A stretch of 64,000 nt of DNA from Nitrospira sp. bin75 (GTDB lineage Bacteria > Nitrospirota > Nitrospiria > Nitrospirales > UBA8639), in assembly GCA_002238765.1 (NCBI GenBank), contig MPMZ01000006.1, positions 17,944 to 81,943 of the forward strand, in the 5' to 3' direction. The notes below the pieces were generated by a model, which saw nothing but the letters and a program-made list of their open reading frames with translations, ran no database searches and was not told the origin of the DNA. A program made the translations under genes and the position numbers. Shown here one piece after another: positions 8,377 through 17,095 of this stretch (position 1 is the first letter of the stretch; each line of letters opens with the position of its first letter).

Positions 8377-10089
8377 TTACTCCGCACCGGCCGGCACCGG
8401 AGCCCCTTGCGAAGCCTCCGCCTTTTGGCCGGTGTTCCTTAACGTCACGATAATGGCAAAACTCACGACGAGATAAAAAACCAGCGTGACAGCCGTAATC
8501 CACCAGGCGGAATAGGCCAGCGTGGGCGTATAGGCTTCCCGGGTAAAGTCCGGCACCAGGTTGTACACGTGGTAATACTTTCTCGTGAGGGATCGAACCG
8601 TCCCCATCAGGCCCATCGTCCAAATCGCACTGAACGCCAGGAAGATCAGCACGAATTGGGACGTGAAGTCGATCTTCCCCCAAATGATAGTTCCGCTCCT
8701 GATGGCCCGGTTATAGAGAATGTAGTTCACGACGGTCAGAAAGACCAGGGTAAACGCGGCCGCGTTCTTCGCCGGCATCAGCGCCAATTCACTCGCCCAG
8801 GAGGGAAGCTCCAATTCCTCGGTGGCCAACCCCTGTGTGGCCACAAATCCGTGAGGTGTCATCCAGATGGCATTGGCGACCACGATCATCAGAAAGCCGA
8901 CCTTGATCATGGTGAAGGACGACACGGTGAATCGCAAACCCGGAAGCCTGCTCAGGATAGGCGGGAGCACGATCAGTAACGCCAGGAAAATCAGCGACTG
9001 CCATTCCGGCGGCGGGAACATCTTCCAGGCGATACCCATGACCACCGGAATGAGGATGACGGCGATCATGACCATCCCGGACATTCGAACCTGCTCCACG
9101 CCTTGAATCCGCTTCATACTCAGCCAGATGTAGTAGTTACTGGCCAGGAAGATCAGGCCGACCATCGCCCCCTGCATTTCAAAGAACATCGAAAGCTGAT
9201 CCGCCATCATGTACGGGCAGATGGACGCGTCATAATCACACAGTTCATAGGCCAGGAGATACCCCATGAAGGGGAGAAACAGGAGGGCGCCGACGCCGAT
9301 CATATTCCCCACGAACCCCATCCAGTCGTAGTACGAACGCTCCTCGTCCGTCTTGGCTCCCATATACATATACGCCGCCACCAAACCCGCAATGAACCCG
9401 CCGAACGTCACGTTTCCGACCAGCCGGTGGAGATTCAGGGGCATCCAACTGTAATTGGCGACCTTGTCCCACAAGCCCGCCGTTTGGACGAATTGAATCA
9501 GGGAGACGCCCTCCGCGGACTTGGCTGGCGTGTTCATAAACGACGTCGGCCCGTCAATCACGAACAACGTGACCGTTCCCACCACGTTCAACAGGACCCC
9601 GATGGCGATATGCCGGGCTTTCTTTTCGCCCTTCAGCGAATCCCACGAGTAAAAATATGCGTACAGGATAATGGTTTCGAGAATAAACAGGAGCGGATAG
9701 ATCACGGCGAACACAAGGAAAAAATGTTGGATGAGCCAGGTGGTGAAACCGGGATAGGTCGCCAGCAGGACAAAAATGAACAGCCCGCCCGTCAAGGCGG
9801 TCATGCTGTACAGGATCACCGTGACTTTGGTGACCTCCTTGGCCAGTCGATCATATTTCGGGTCTTGGTTCTTGTAACCGAGCCACTCCGACACCACGGC
9901 GAATATCGGGGCGCCCAGAATAAACGCCGCAAACAAAATATGGAGTTGGGCCACGATCCACACCCCTGTCCGGTTCCCGGTATACGGGAACTCGACGGGT
10001 GGAGGAGCCGGAGCTTGGGCATAGGCGACGGCAAGCCCTCCGAACACAAGACCTAGCAAAATCACAAGGCTGCGGGTTGAGGTTTTCAA
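8377..10089 (-). CDS. Cytochrome bd-like membrane subunit I homologue (second copy)
   Basis: 570 aa, with an N-terminal signal-like helix ending in AYAQA and roughly twelve to fourteen membrane helices. It is a diverged paralogue of the protein at 2381-4237. Shared features are VAQLHILFAAFILGAPIF with a conserved His in the first core helix, NLHRLVGNVTFGGFIAG, the motif YYDWMGFVGNMIGV, and WMTPHGFVA in the C-terminal half (WMTPHSLVA in the paralogue). The CydA Q-loop motif is absent. Two different bd-like subunits flanking cytochrome b and Rieske genes suggest a heteromeric complex. The start is a normal ATG about 50 bases after the upstream cytochrome gene. Confidence 0.82.
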   Translation of the reverse strand: MKTSTRSLVILLGLVFGGLAVAYAQAPAPPPVEFPYTGNRTGVWIVAQLHILFAAFILGAPIFAVVSEWLGYKNQDPKYDRLAKEVTKVTVILYSMTALTGGLFIFVLLATYPGFTTWLIQHFFLVFAVIYPLLFILETIILYAYFYSWDSLKGEKKARHIAIGVLLNVVGTVTLFVIDGPTSFMNTPAKSAEGVSLIQFVQTAGLWDKVANYSWMPLNLHRLVGNVTFGGFIAGLVAAYMYMGAKTDEERSYYDWMGFVGNMIGVGALLFLPFMGYLLAYELCDYDASICPYMMADQLSMFFEMQGAMVGLIFLASNYYIWLSMKRIQGVEQVRMSGMVMIAVILIPVVMGIAWKMFPPPEWQSLIFLALLIVLPPILSRLPGLRFTVSSFTMIKVGFLMIVVANAIWMTPHGFVATQGLATEELELPSWASELALMPAKNAAAFTLVFLTVVNYILYNRAIRSGTIIWGKIDFTSQFVLIFLAFSAIWTMGLMGTVRSLTRKYYHVYNLVPDFTREAYTPTLAYSAWWITAVTLVFYLVVSFAIIVTLRNTGQKAEASQGAPVPAGAE

Positions 10090-10142
10090 GGGTCGTGGCC
10101 TCCTTATGGTTTATGCCGCAAAGAACGCGGAAAGGGCCCGGG

Positions 10143-10754
10143 TTACTGGGGAGCTTCTTCGGAAGATTCTCCTCCGGCCGTTTCTCCATTTGGAGCGGCT
10201 GCTTCTTCAGCCGCCGGGGCCGCCGCCTCTCCATTCGCCGGAGCCGCCGCCTCATCAGCCGCCTGAGCGCCGGCGGTTCCCTGATGCACCCATTTCTTTG
10301 CCGCAACGTCGTATTCCATGCCCTTCAAGCCAAACGTGGCCTCATAGGCAATCGCCTTCCACCGGTCGTCCTCGGAAAGCTTGGATTTCCAGGCCTTCAT
10401 TTTCGTGCCCTTGACCCCTTCGGACACGCGCCAGAACCATTGGGAATCGGAGAACAGCTTCATGTGTTCGCCATTACGGAAATCGCGGGCCCCGGCCTTG
10501 ACGGGCTTCCCATCCTTGCCGTGGCAACTGGCGCAATTCACGTCGATGTTTTCCACGCCGGTAAAGATCGCTTTCCCCTGCTCGAGTATCTCCGGATTAT
10601 TCCAATAGCCTTCCGGCATATGCATATCGGCGTATTCCGGCGGCGCAGGCGGCGGCGGAGCCGGCGGCTTGGCCTCTCCACAGGCCGACAACGTCACGGC
10701 CATCGCCACCACGGCAACGGCACCCAGCAAGCTGTGATATGTATCCTTCTGCAT
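10143..10754 (-). CDS. Lipoprotein cytochrome c, first gene of the respiratory operon
   Basis: 203 aa from the ATG at 10754. A signal peptide with lipobox LSACG predicts lipidation at Cys25. A Pro-rich linker follows, then one cytochrome c domain with CASCH at about 74-78 and a tail of Ala/Glu/Pro-rich low complexity (AAPANGEAAAPAAEEAAAP). It should be tethered on the periplasmic side and could deliver electrons to, or take them from, the bc/bd-like complex. An alternative ATG 12 bases upstream (10766) lacks a ribosome site; the chosen one follows GGGGG. The preceding 460 bases carry no gene on this strand, so the operon promoter should lie there. Confidence 0.83.
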   Translation of the reverse strand: MQKDTYHSLLGAVAVVAMAVTLSACGEAKPPAPPPPAPPEYADMHMPEGYWNNPEILEQGKAIFTGVENIDVNCASCHGKDGKPVKAGARDFRNGEHMKLFSDSQWFWRVSEGVKGTKMKAWKSKLSEDDRWKAIAYEATFGLKGMEYDVAAKKWVHQGTAGAQAADEAAAPANGEAAAPAAEEAAAPNGETAGGESSEEAPQ

Positions 10755-11177
10755 GACAACCCCCATTTTCGATTTGGTCTATGTGTCAGTAAACGGTCCG
10801 AGCGTCAAAAACCCGGCTCTTTTTTTTTCTTCCTCTGAGAAGTCTTTCTTTCAGCCTCACAAGGGAAGCCCTTTCTCCATCACCATAAATATCGGACAAA
10901 CTTTTCCCTTGGCCTTCTTCCTCCTATCTGCCTGCACAGTCAGGATGACCGACGGTCATGTTCTCAAGCGCCATGGCCCCCTCGACGAGCCACAACCTGG
11001 TAATAATAGGGTGGGATAGCGTATGACGGGCTGCCTAAAATTGAGTCCGGGTCTTGCCACTTGTGAGAGCCTTTCCAGATGATGCGCTTTTCCTTTGGAG
11101 AGACCACACCTCAATCCTTAAGCAACTGTTTTACAGGAAGGAAATTTCCAGGCAAAAGGTCCGTGACTTCTAGCATA
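10755..11177. other. Intergenic stretch upstream of the respiratory operon
   Basis: About 420 bases between the first respiratory gene and the end of the hopanoid genes, both on the minus strand. It contains an oligo-T run (+ strand, around 10818-10827). I see no convincing coding sequence and no clear -35/-10 pair. The leader and promoter of the respiratory operon must lie here if the operon is not read through from the hopanoid genes. Confidence 0.5.
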
Positions 11178-11209
11178 AGGGGCTTTGATCTGTCAATCAT
11201 CAAGCCCCT
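11178..11209 (-). terminator. Stem-loop after the hpnH-linked gene
   Basis: Inverted arms aggggctt and aagcccct, extended by partly matching tgat/atca, enclose a short loop just downstream of the stop at 11218 on the minus strand. The tract after the stem on that strand is not a clean run of T, so it may be a weak intrinsic terminator or an mRNA-end hairpin for the hopanoid genes. Confidence 0.5.
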
Positions 11210-11217
11210 GAAAAGGT

Positions 11218-11604
11218 CTATTTCCTCTCCTCCTGGCGTTTCCGTACCCAAGCTTCCCAGGATTCTCCGGAAGCCGTATCCTGCCCCGTAAAATGGAAGG
11301 CGTGAATCTCGCGGCAGGGGATTTTTCGGGAATCGGAATGATCGGGTTGAAACAACTCCACGTAGGAACGCGGCCCATCCCACACGCGATTAAAGAGATA
11401 GCCGCTGACGTATTCCCGGGACTTCAGTTCCAGGGTCATATCGCCCCGGTACCCAAAAGCCAATTCAATGACTCTGCGCAACTCCTGCTCGGAGTTTGGA
11501 CGAAACACGGCTCCCTGGAGACTTCGATCAGACGGCTCTGCAAGTCCATCCTGAGACATGGGCACCGTGACAGCTAAGCCGGCAAGAGGGCCGTCAGGTC
11601 GCAT
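11218..11604 (-). CDS. Unknown protein encoded directly after hpnH
   Basis: 128 aa, soluble, without membrane segments. It overlaps the 3' end of hpnH by 11 bases, a coupled arrangement. The middle (residues about 35-85) reads as an alternating alpha/beta domain (RRVIELAFGYRGDMTLELKS, GYLFNRVWDGPRSYVELF) and the C-terminus is highly charged (WVRKRQEERK). I do not recognise a catalytic motif. Its tight coupling to a radical-SAM hopanoid enzyme suggests a role in hopanoid side-chain formation or regulation, but this is inference only. Confidence 0.65.
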   Translation of the reverse strand: MRPDGPLAGLAVTVPMSQDGLAEPSDRSLQGAVFRPNSEQELRRVIELAFGYRGDMTLELKSREYVSGYLFNRVWDGPRSYVELFQPDHSDSRKIPCREIHAFHFTGQDTASGESWEAWVRKRQEERK

Positions 11605-12610
11605 TGGGGAACAGCATGGCCTTCACGGTTCCGGTAAGCCCGGACCACGAACTGAACGTTTCCGCCACGGCCGAGGCTTCGAACCCGCAATGCACCATGC
11701 AGTCCCGACATTTCTCATTGCGCCCGACGCCGTACTGCTCCCACGCCGTTGTCTCGAGCAATTCCTTGAAACTCGACACGTATCCGTCCTGCAAAAGGTA
11801 GCAGGGCTTCTGCCAGCCGAAAATATTGTAGGTAGGATTTCCCCAAGGCGTGCATTGATACTCACGCTTGCCCATGAGAAATTCCAAAAACAGGGGGGAC
11901 TGGTTAAACCGCCACCGGCGTTTCCGCTTCGTGAGCACGTGCGAAAACAGTTCCTGCGTCCGATGTCGTTTTAAAAACCCATGTTGGTCCGGCGCCTTTT
12001 CGTAACTGTAGCCGGGTGAGATCATCATCCCCTCCACTCCGAGATCCATCATCTCGTCAAAAAAGGCCCGGACCCGCGGAGGATTCGCGTCGTTGAACAG
12101 GGTCGTGTTGGTGGTCACCCGGAATCCTCTTTTCAACGCGGCTTTAATCGCTTTCGTCGCGACGTCATAGACCCCGTCACGACACACCGCGAGATCATGC
12201 TCATCGCGCAACCCGTCCATGTGGATACTGAAGATCAAATGGTTGGAGGGTTTATATTCGTCCATCTTGCGTTCCAACAGAAGCGCGTTGGTACACAAAT
12301 AGACGAATGTTTTACGGCGCACCAACCCTTGAACGATCTCCGCCATCTCGGGATGAATGAGTGGCTCCCCACCGGGAATGCTGACAATGGGCGCTCCGCA
12401 TTCTTCAACCGCCGCCCAACATTGTTCAGGCGTCAACCGCCGGTCCAACACGTGCTCGGGATACTGGATCTTTCCACAACCGGCACAGGCCAAATTGCAC
12501 CGAAAGAGCGGCTCCAGCATCAAGACCAGCGGATAGCGCTCGACGCCCTTGAGTTTTTGCGAGATCACGTAGCTGACGACCGTCAGCATCTGGGAGAGAG
12601 GAACAGCCAT
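11594..12610 (-). CDS. hpnH: Adenosyl-hopene transferase HpnH (radical SAM)
   Basis: 338 aa, the usual length for HpnH. The radical-SAM [4Fe-4S] motif CX3CX2C is present as FRCNLACAGCGKI (about residues 52-64), followed by the glycine-rich SIPGGEPLIHPEM segment of the SAM-binding region. A C-terminal Cys-rich part (CRDCMVHCGFEASA) may hold further metal ligands. HpnH joins the 5'-deoxyadenosyl radical of SAM to diploptene, giving adenosylhopane, the first step of extended hopanoid side chains. The enzyme is cytosolic and membrane-associated. It is grouped with shc and hpnG further upstream on the same strand, which supports the assignment. Confidence 0.95.
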   Translation of the reverse strand: MAVPLSQMLTVVSYVISQKLKGVERYPLVLMLEPLFRCNLACAGCGKIQYPEHVLDRRLTPEQCWAAVEECGAPIVSIPGGEPLIHPEMAEIVQGLVRRKTFVYLCTNALLLERKMDEYKPSNHLIFSIHMDGLRDEHDLAVCRDGVYDVATKAIKAALKRGFRVTTNTTLFNDANPPRVRAFFDEMMDLGVEGMMISPGYSYEKAPDQHGFLKRHRTQELFSHVLTKRKRRWRFNQSPLFLEFLMGKREYQCTPWGNPTYNIFGWQKPCYLLQDGYVSSFKELLETTAWEQYGVGRNEKCRDCMVHCGFEASAVAETFSSWSGLTGTVKAMLFPNAT

Positions 12611-12657
12611 GGTTGCCCAGGGGGCCTTTCTATTCGACTTACAGGATGAAATGCTAA

Positions 12658-12733
12658 TGGAGGCGCCGAGCGGGATCGAACCGCTGAATCGCAGTTTTGC
12701 AGACTGCTCCCTTAGCCACTTGGGTACGGCGCC
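12658..12733 (-). tRNA. tRNA-Cys (GCA)
   Basis: On the minus strand the sequence folds into a standard cloverleaf: acceptor GGCGCCG paired with CGGCGCC, anticodon loop CTGCAAA with anticodon GCA, T-loop GGTTCGATCCC, discriminator T and an encoded CCA end (TGG at 12658-12660 on the plus strand). The total length is 76 bases including CCA. It lies between ispG and hpnH, so the hopanoid/isoprenoid genes may be transcribed in two units. Confidence 0.96.
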
Positions 12734-13058
12734 CGCCCGACATTATAACGACGCCCCCGAACCCTGACAAGGCAGGGATGAGGCCTAAAGGATGTTTTCT
12801 TGCGGGGTTTCGCCCCCGCCCGACGAGGTCCTTTTGTTTCGGCAAAAGGACCCAAAACCATCGGCGCCCGGGCGTGGCCCCAGGGGTGCCTTTGCCCCAG
12901 TCCCGATTCGTTGGGCTGCGGAACTCGCTTCGCTCAGACAGTCCTCGCCCCCCACAGACGTTTCGGGACTGCGGCGCAGCCACGCCCGCAGGCGCCGGGA
13001 CATGGCGCGACTGAAAAGACGTCATGTTGTTTTGTTGTTCAGGAGGCCCGGGGGCGGA
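12734..13058. other. Gene-free stretch between tRNA-Cys and ispG, holding a dispersed repeat
   Basis: About 325 bases. Apparent open frames on both strands here are low-complexity translations of a GC-rich repeat (see 12802-12873) and are not supported as genes. The remaining part contains GC-rich imperfect repeats including aactcgcttcgctcagacag, a type of sequence often seen in intergenic repeats. Confidence 0.6.
12802..12873 (+). repeat. Dispersed GC-rich repeat, copy 1 of 3
   Basis: A stretch running from gcggggtttcgcccccgccc through cgacgaggtccttttgtttc to aaaaccatcggcgcccgggc. Related sequences occur at 42216-42287 (same orientation) and 63601-63695 (opposite orientation). All three share the cores acgagg, ttttgtttcggc, aaaggacccaaaaccat and ggcg-ccgg. 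All are intergenic. Confidence 0.85.
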
Positions 13059-14216
13059 TCAGGAGAGCACGGGAAGTTCGCGATTGGGCGATGCGGGAGG
13101 ACCGGCAACCTCGGAGACATCCGAGGAGGAGGAGGTTTCTTCACGTGCGTCATGCTGTTCCAACGCCATCAACTCGACTTCCTCGATGAGGACATCCATC
13201 AATTGTTCCGACGGGACTTTTTTGACCAGCTTCCCTTTCTTGAACAGGATTCCCATGCCCTGCCCGCCCGCAATGCCGATATCCGCTTCCTTCCCTTCGC
13301 CAATGCCATTTACCACACAACCCAGGACGGACACGTTCAAGGGCATTGTAACGTGACTCAACCGTTTTTCCAGTTCGTTGGCCAATCGCACGACATCAAT
13401 TTCGACCCGGCCACAGGTCGGACAGGCAATGACGTTCACGCCGCGATGACGAAGCTCAAGGGACTTGAGAATTTCAAAGCCGACCTTCACTTCTTCGACG
13501 GGATCGGCAGCCAGAGACACCCGCAAAGTATCGCCGATCCCGTGGGACAACAACCAACCCAATCCGATGGCGGATTTGACGGCACCGGTACTGACTGTTC
13601 CCGCCTCGGTAATACCGATGTGAAGCGGATAATCCGATTGATGGGCAAACAACCAATACGCGTCAACCGCCATATGCACGTCGGAGGCTTTTAACGACAC
13701 TTTCATGTTCGTGAAACCCATATCCTCGATGGCGTGGACGGCATTCAACGCCGATTCCGACAAGGCTTCCGCCGTGGGATACCCGTACTTGTCCAACAGC
13801 GGGCGCTCCAACGAACCGCCGTTGACGCCGACCCGGAGCGGAATACCTTGGTCTTGCACCGCTTTGATCACTTCGGCCAATCGCCACCACGGCCCGATGT
13901 TTCCGGGATTGATACGAACGCAGTCCACGACTTCGGCTGCCTTGAGCGCCAACCGATGATCAAAGTGCACGTCCGCTATGAGAGGAATCGAAATCTGCGC
14001 CTTGATCTTGGGAAGGGCTGCAGCGGCGTCCTGATCGGGCACGGCCACCCGGACCAGTTCACATCCCACCGCTTCCATCTGATGAATTTGTTCGACGGTT
14101 CCCTGGACGTCGCTCGGATGCGGGACGGTCATGGACTGAACCGCAATGGGCGCTCCGCCTCCAATCTTGACGGAACCCACCTGGATCTGTCTGGTTTTTT
14201 TTCGAGTGATCCTCAT
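13059..14216 (-). CDS. ispG: (E)-4-hydroxy-3-methylbut-2-enyl diphosphate synthase
   Basis: 385 aa, the length of the common bacterial form. The N-terminal barrel begins with TRQIQVGSVKIGGGAPIAVQSMT, and the C-terminal [4Fe-4S]-binding part contains CPTCGR and GCVVNGIGEGKEADIGI, whose Cys residues ligate the cluster. The enzyme converts methylerythritol cyclodiphosphate to HMBPP in the MEP pathway using reduced ferredoxin or flavodoxin. The last ~30 residues are Ser/Glu-rich and probably disordered. It follows dxs by 12 bases, so the two MEP genes are co-transcribed beside hopanoid genes that consume isoprenoids. Confidence 0.96.
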   Translation of the reverse strand: MRITRKKTRQIQVGSVKIGGGAPIAVQSMTVPHPSDVQGTVEQIHQMEAVGCELVRVAVPDQDAAAALPKIKAQISIPLIADVHFDHRLALKAAEVVDCVRINPGNIGPWWRLAEVIKAVQDQGIPLRVGVNGGSLERPLLDKYGYPTAEALSESALNAVHAIEDMGFTNMKVSLKASDVHMAVDAYWLFAHQSDYPLHIGITEAGTVSTGAVKSAIGLGWLLSHGIGDTLRVSLAADPVEEVKVGFEILKSLELRHRGVNVIACPTCGRVEIDVVRLANELEKRLSHVTMPLNVSVLGCVVNGIGEGKEADIGIAGGQGMGILFKKGKLVKKVPSEQLMDVLIEEVELMALEQHDAREETSSSSDVSEVAGPPASPNRELPVLS

Positions 14217-14228
14217 GGAACCGCTTCT

Positions 14229-16155
14229 TCAGGTCAAGACCGATCCAACTGAGACGCGAGCGAACAGTTGTTTGGCTTGTTGATAAATACCGTCTCCCGT
14301 CAAGCCGTATTTCTCCCGCAGCAAATCCTGAGGTCCCTGTTCAATGAACCAGTCAGGTAATCCCATACACTTCGCCGGCACGTTGGTCAGGCCTTCCTCG
14401 GAGAGGAGTTCAAGAACCGCGGACCCGAACCCACCCATGGCCGAGCCCTCTTCTACGGTGAGCAGACACTTCACCTGCTTCGCCACGGTTCCGATCAAAT
14501 CACCATCGAGCGGTTTGACGAATCGGGCATTCATCACCGCAACGGAAATGCCTTCCTGCTCCAACCGCTCGGCCGCCGTCATCGCGAGATGTACCGTCAC
14601 ACCGATTGCCACGATGGCGACGTCCGTGCCTTGTCGTAACAATTCACCTTTGCCCAGTGGCAGCACTTCCGGGACCTGATCCAGTTTCACCCCCAACCCC
14701 GAGCCACGGGGATAACGAACGGCGGCAGGCTTATCGCAACTGATACACGACTTGACCATATGCTGTAATTCATTTTCGTCCTTGGGGGCCATAATGACCA
14801 TGTTCGGCATGTGCCGCAGATACGCAAAATCAAACACCCCATGGTGGGTCGTCCCGTCCTGTGCCACCAGTCCGCCGCGATCGATGCAAAACGTCACCGG
14901 AAGATTTTGCGTGGCCACGTCATGAATCACCTGATCGTAGGCACGTTGCAGGAAGGTCGAATAGATGGGAATCACCGGCCGCATGCCCTGCGTGGACATT
15001 CCTGCGGCAAACGTCACGGCATGTTGTTCGGCGATCCCGACGTCATAGAGCCGGTCGGGAAAGATCTTTTCAAAGGCGTTCAATCCCGTTCCTTCACACA
15101 TCGCAGCCGTAATCGCCACGATGCGAGGATCTTCCTGGGCCAATTGAATGAGGGTGTTGACGGCGACGCTGCTGTACGAGGGCCCCGCGGATTTGCCCTT
15201 GGGCTTTCCCGTATCGAGGTCGAAGGGTGAACTGGCGTGAAACCACACGGGATCGTTCATCGCGGGTTTGTAGCCCAATCCCTTTTTGGTAAGCACGTGC
15301 AATAACGTCGGGCCCTCCAGCTTGAGCACGTTCTCCAGGGTGGGCAGCAGATAGTCGAATTCGTGGCCGTCAAGGGGCCCGACGTACCGGAACCCCAATT
15401 CCTCGAACAGCATCCCGGGCGACACCAACCCCCCCAACCACCACCCGGGCCCCCCCCCCCCCGTGGCCCGGCGTTGGCCCCCGCCCGGCCACTTTCTTCA
15501 CCGATCCGCCGATGCGGGGGATCGTCTCCAGAAGCCGGTTCGCCTTTTCCTGGAGGCGAACGCCCAACTCACCGGTAATGGTCCGATTCAGATAGGCGGA
15601 AATCGCCCCGACGTTCTTCGAAATGGACATTTGATTGTCGTTCAAAATCACCAACAGGTCCTTCTGGCTATCCCCTGCTTGCTGAAGGCCCTCGAGTGTC
15701 AGCCCCGAAGTCAACGCGCCGTCTCCCACGACGCAGACGACCTTATGCGATCGTTTTTGTTGCTCGCGGGCTTCCACAAAGCCCACCGCGGCAGAGACAC
15801 CTGTGCCCGCATGACCGGCATTAAACGTGTCGTACACACTTTCTTCCCGTTTGCAAAACCCGCTGATTCCACCGTATTGCCGAATGGTATGAAACTGTTC
15901 ACGACGCCCGGTCAACAACTTATGGGCATAGGTCTGATTGCTGGTATCCCAGACAATCAGGTCATCAGGAGTGTTTAACAGGTAATGAAGCGCGACGGTC
16001 AATTCGACCACGCCAAGATTGGACGCGAGATGCCCGCCTACGTTCGAGATAACGGCAATAATCTGATCGCGAATTTCCTGGCACAAATCCGGAAATTGTT
16101 CAGGAGATAATTTTTTGAGGTCGGACGGCCCTTCGATCCCTTTCAGGAGAGACAT
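14229..16155 (-). pseudogene. dxs: 1-deoxy-D-xylulose-5-phosphate synthase, split by a +1 frameshift
   Basis: The N-terminal part reads from the ATG at 16155 (thiamine diphosphate-binding features CVVGDGALTSGLTLEGLQQAG) into the stop at 15370. The C-terminal part runs in another frame from about 15437 to 14229 and holds [23 protein letters not shown] plus the transketolase-like halves. The span is 1927 bases, one more than a multiple of three, and equals about 642 codons, the normal DXS length. The break lies in a G-rich stretch (minus strand) with a 13-G run (15450-15462) and a 7-G run (15429-15435). Dropping one G from the 7-G run restores [14 protein letters not shown] is essential in the MEP pathway, so a sequence error is more likely than true loss. 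Confidence 0.9.
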
Positions 16156-16237
16156 AATTCGATTCCCCCTCTTAGTAATGCACTAAAATGCACTGGCACT
16201 TTTCAGGCTCAGGGAAAATTTACTGAGGCGGAAACCT

Positions 16238-16266
16238 AGTTTCGCAAAATCAGGGTATGCTGTCAA
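16238..16266 (-). promoter_or_regulatory. Possible promoter of dxs-ispG
   Basis: On the minus strand a perfect TTGACA (16266-16261) is followed at 17 bases by GAAACT, a poor -10. It lies about 80 bases before the dxs start in a 210-base gap. The -35 match is good but the -10 match is weak, so this is tentative. Confidence 0.3.
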
Positions 16267-16366
16267 GAAATCCCACTAGGAGATGCTACCGAAACATTCC
16301 AATCAGGTTCAGCCGGAACCCGTTGAAAGACATGGCATTCACGATGCACGCCGGCGACTGGATCTC

Positions 16367-17023
16367 CTAGGACTGAGGTCTGGCGGTCTTGATCCGTAAT
16401 TTCTCAAGAAGACCTTCAACCGACTCGGCCTCAATGATCCGTCCGAATTGGCTTCGAAAATTCTTGACCAGACTGACGCCGTCCAGGACCACGTCATACA
16501 CCTGCCAGCCATTCGAACTCTTCAGCATGCGGTAATAGATGGAGAGGGTTGACTTGTCGGAGGTCACCGCCGTTTGAACCTCGGCAAAATCTCCTTTTCT
16601 CCGCTCTTTGAGGTATTCAACCTGTTCACCGGAATAGCCATCAACGTTTCCGGCATATGTCTTGGAGAGAAAACGTTGAAAAAGGTGCACGAATTCTTCC
16701 CGGTCGGCTTCGCTGGCTTGCTGCCAATGCTTCCCCAAGGTTCTTTTCCCCATTTCCTGATAGTTGAAACGCTTTCCGATGATGTCTTCGAGGATTTTCA
16801 CACGCTCCTGGGCTCTATCCGGCGCCTTGAGAGACTCATCACTCAAGATCTCCAAGGCTTGATCAATGGTCCCTTTCATCGCCTCCGTGGCGGAACCCGG
16901 CGACACCTCCGCTGCCAGGAGTGAAAAACATCCAAAAACCGACAACCCAAGAATCAATGCACCGATCAGGGTTCGGACTCGTGGCTCAACCGTTCTTGCG
17001 ATTCCTTGAGGAAACTGAGGCAT
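16367..17023 (-). CDS. MlaC/Ttg2D-family periplasmic lipid-binding protein (HpnM-like)
   Basis: 218 aa from the ATG at 17023, which has AAGGAA 6-7 bases upstream; a TTG 24 bases earlier lacks such a site. A signal peptide (about residues 19-40, ending near LLAAEVS) directs it to the periplasm. The body matches the MlaC pattern: IDQALEILSDESLK, then FNYQEMGKRTLGKHW, FVHLFQRFLSKTYAGNVD and WQVYDVVLDGVSLVKNFRSQF. MlaC-family proteins carry lipids between membranes. Hopanoid clusters often include such a protein, named HpnM, and here it lies between hpnG and dxs, so hopanoid transfer is a reasonable inference. Function beyond the family is not shown. Confidence 0.85.
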   Translation of the reverse strand: MPQFPQGIARTVEPRVRTLIGALILGLSVFGCFSLLAAEVSPGSATEAMKGTIDQALEILSDESLKAPDRAQERVKILEDIIGKRFNYQEMGKRTLGKHWQQASEADREEFVHLFQRFLSKTYAGNVDGYSGEQVEYLKERRKGDFAEVQTAVTSDKSTLSIYYRMLKSSNGWQVYDVVLDGVSLVKNFRSQFGRIIEAESVEGLLEKLRIKTARPQS

Positions 17024-17095
17024 AACCATTTCCTTTCTTGGCAACACACACGGTATTTCTCAACCCTTACACAAATGAAGGGGTTGATCTATGGT

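Noticed and set aside
10753..11019. Open frame on the plus strand in the gap before the respiratory operon
   Set aside because: No ribosome site, low-complexity start and no recognisable domain; likely chance.
12654..13025. Open frames on both strands over the tRNA-Cys and the gap after it
   Set aside because: They run through a tRNA gene and through the dispersed repeat; similar translations recur at 42224-42300 and 63582-63700 because of the repeat, not because of a protein.
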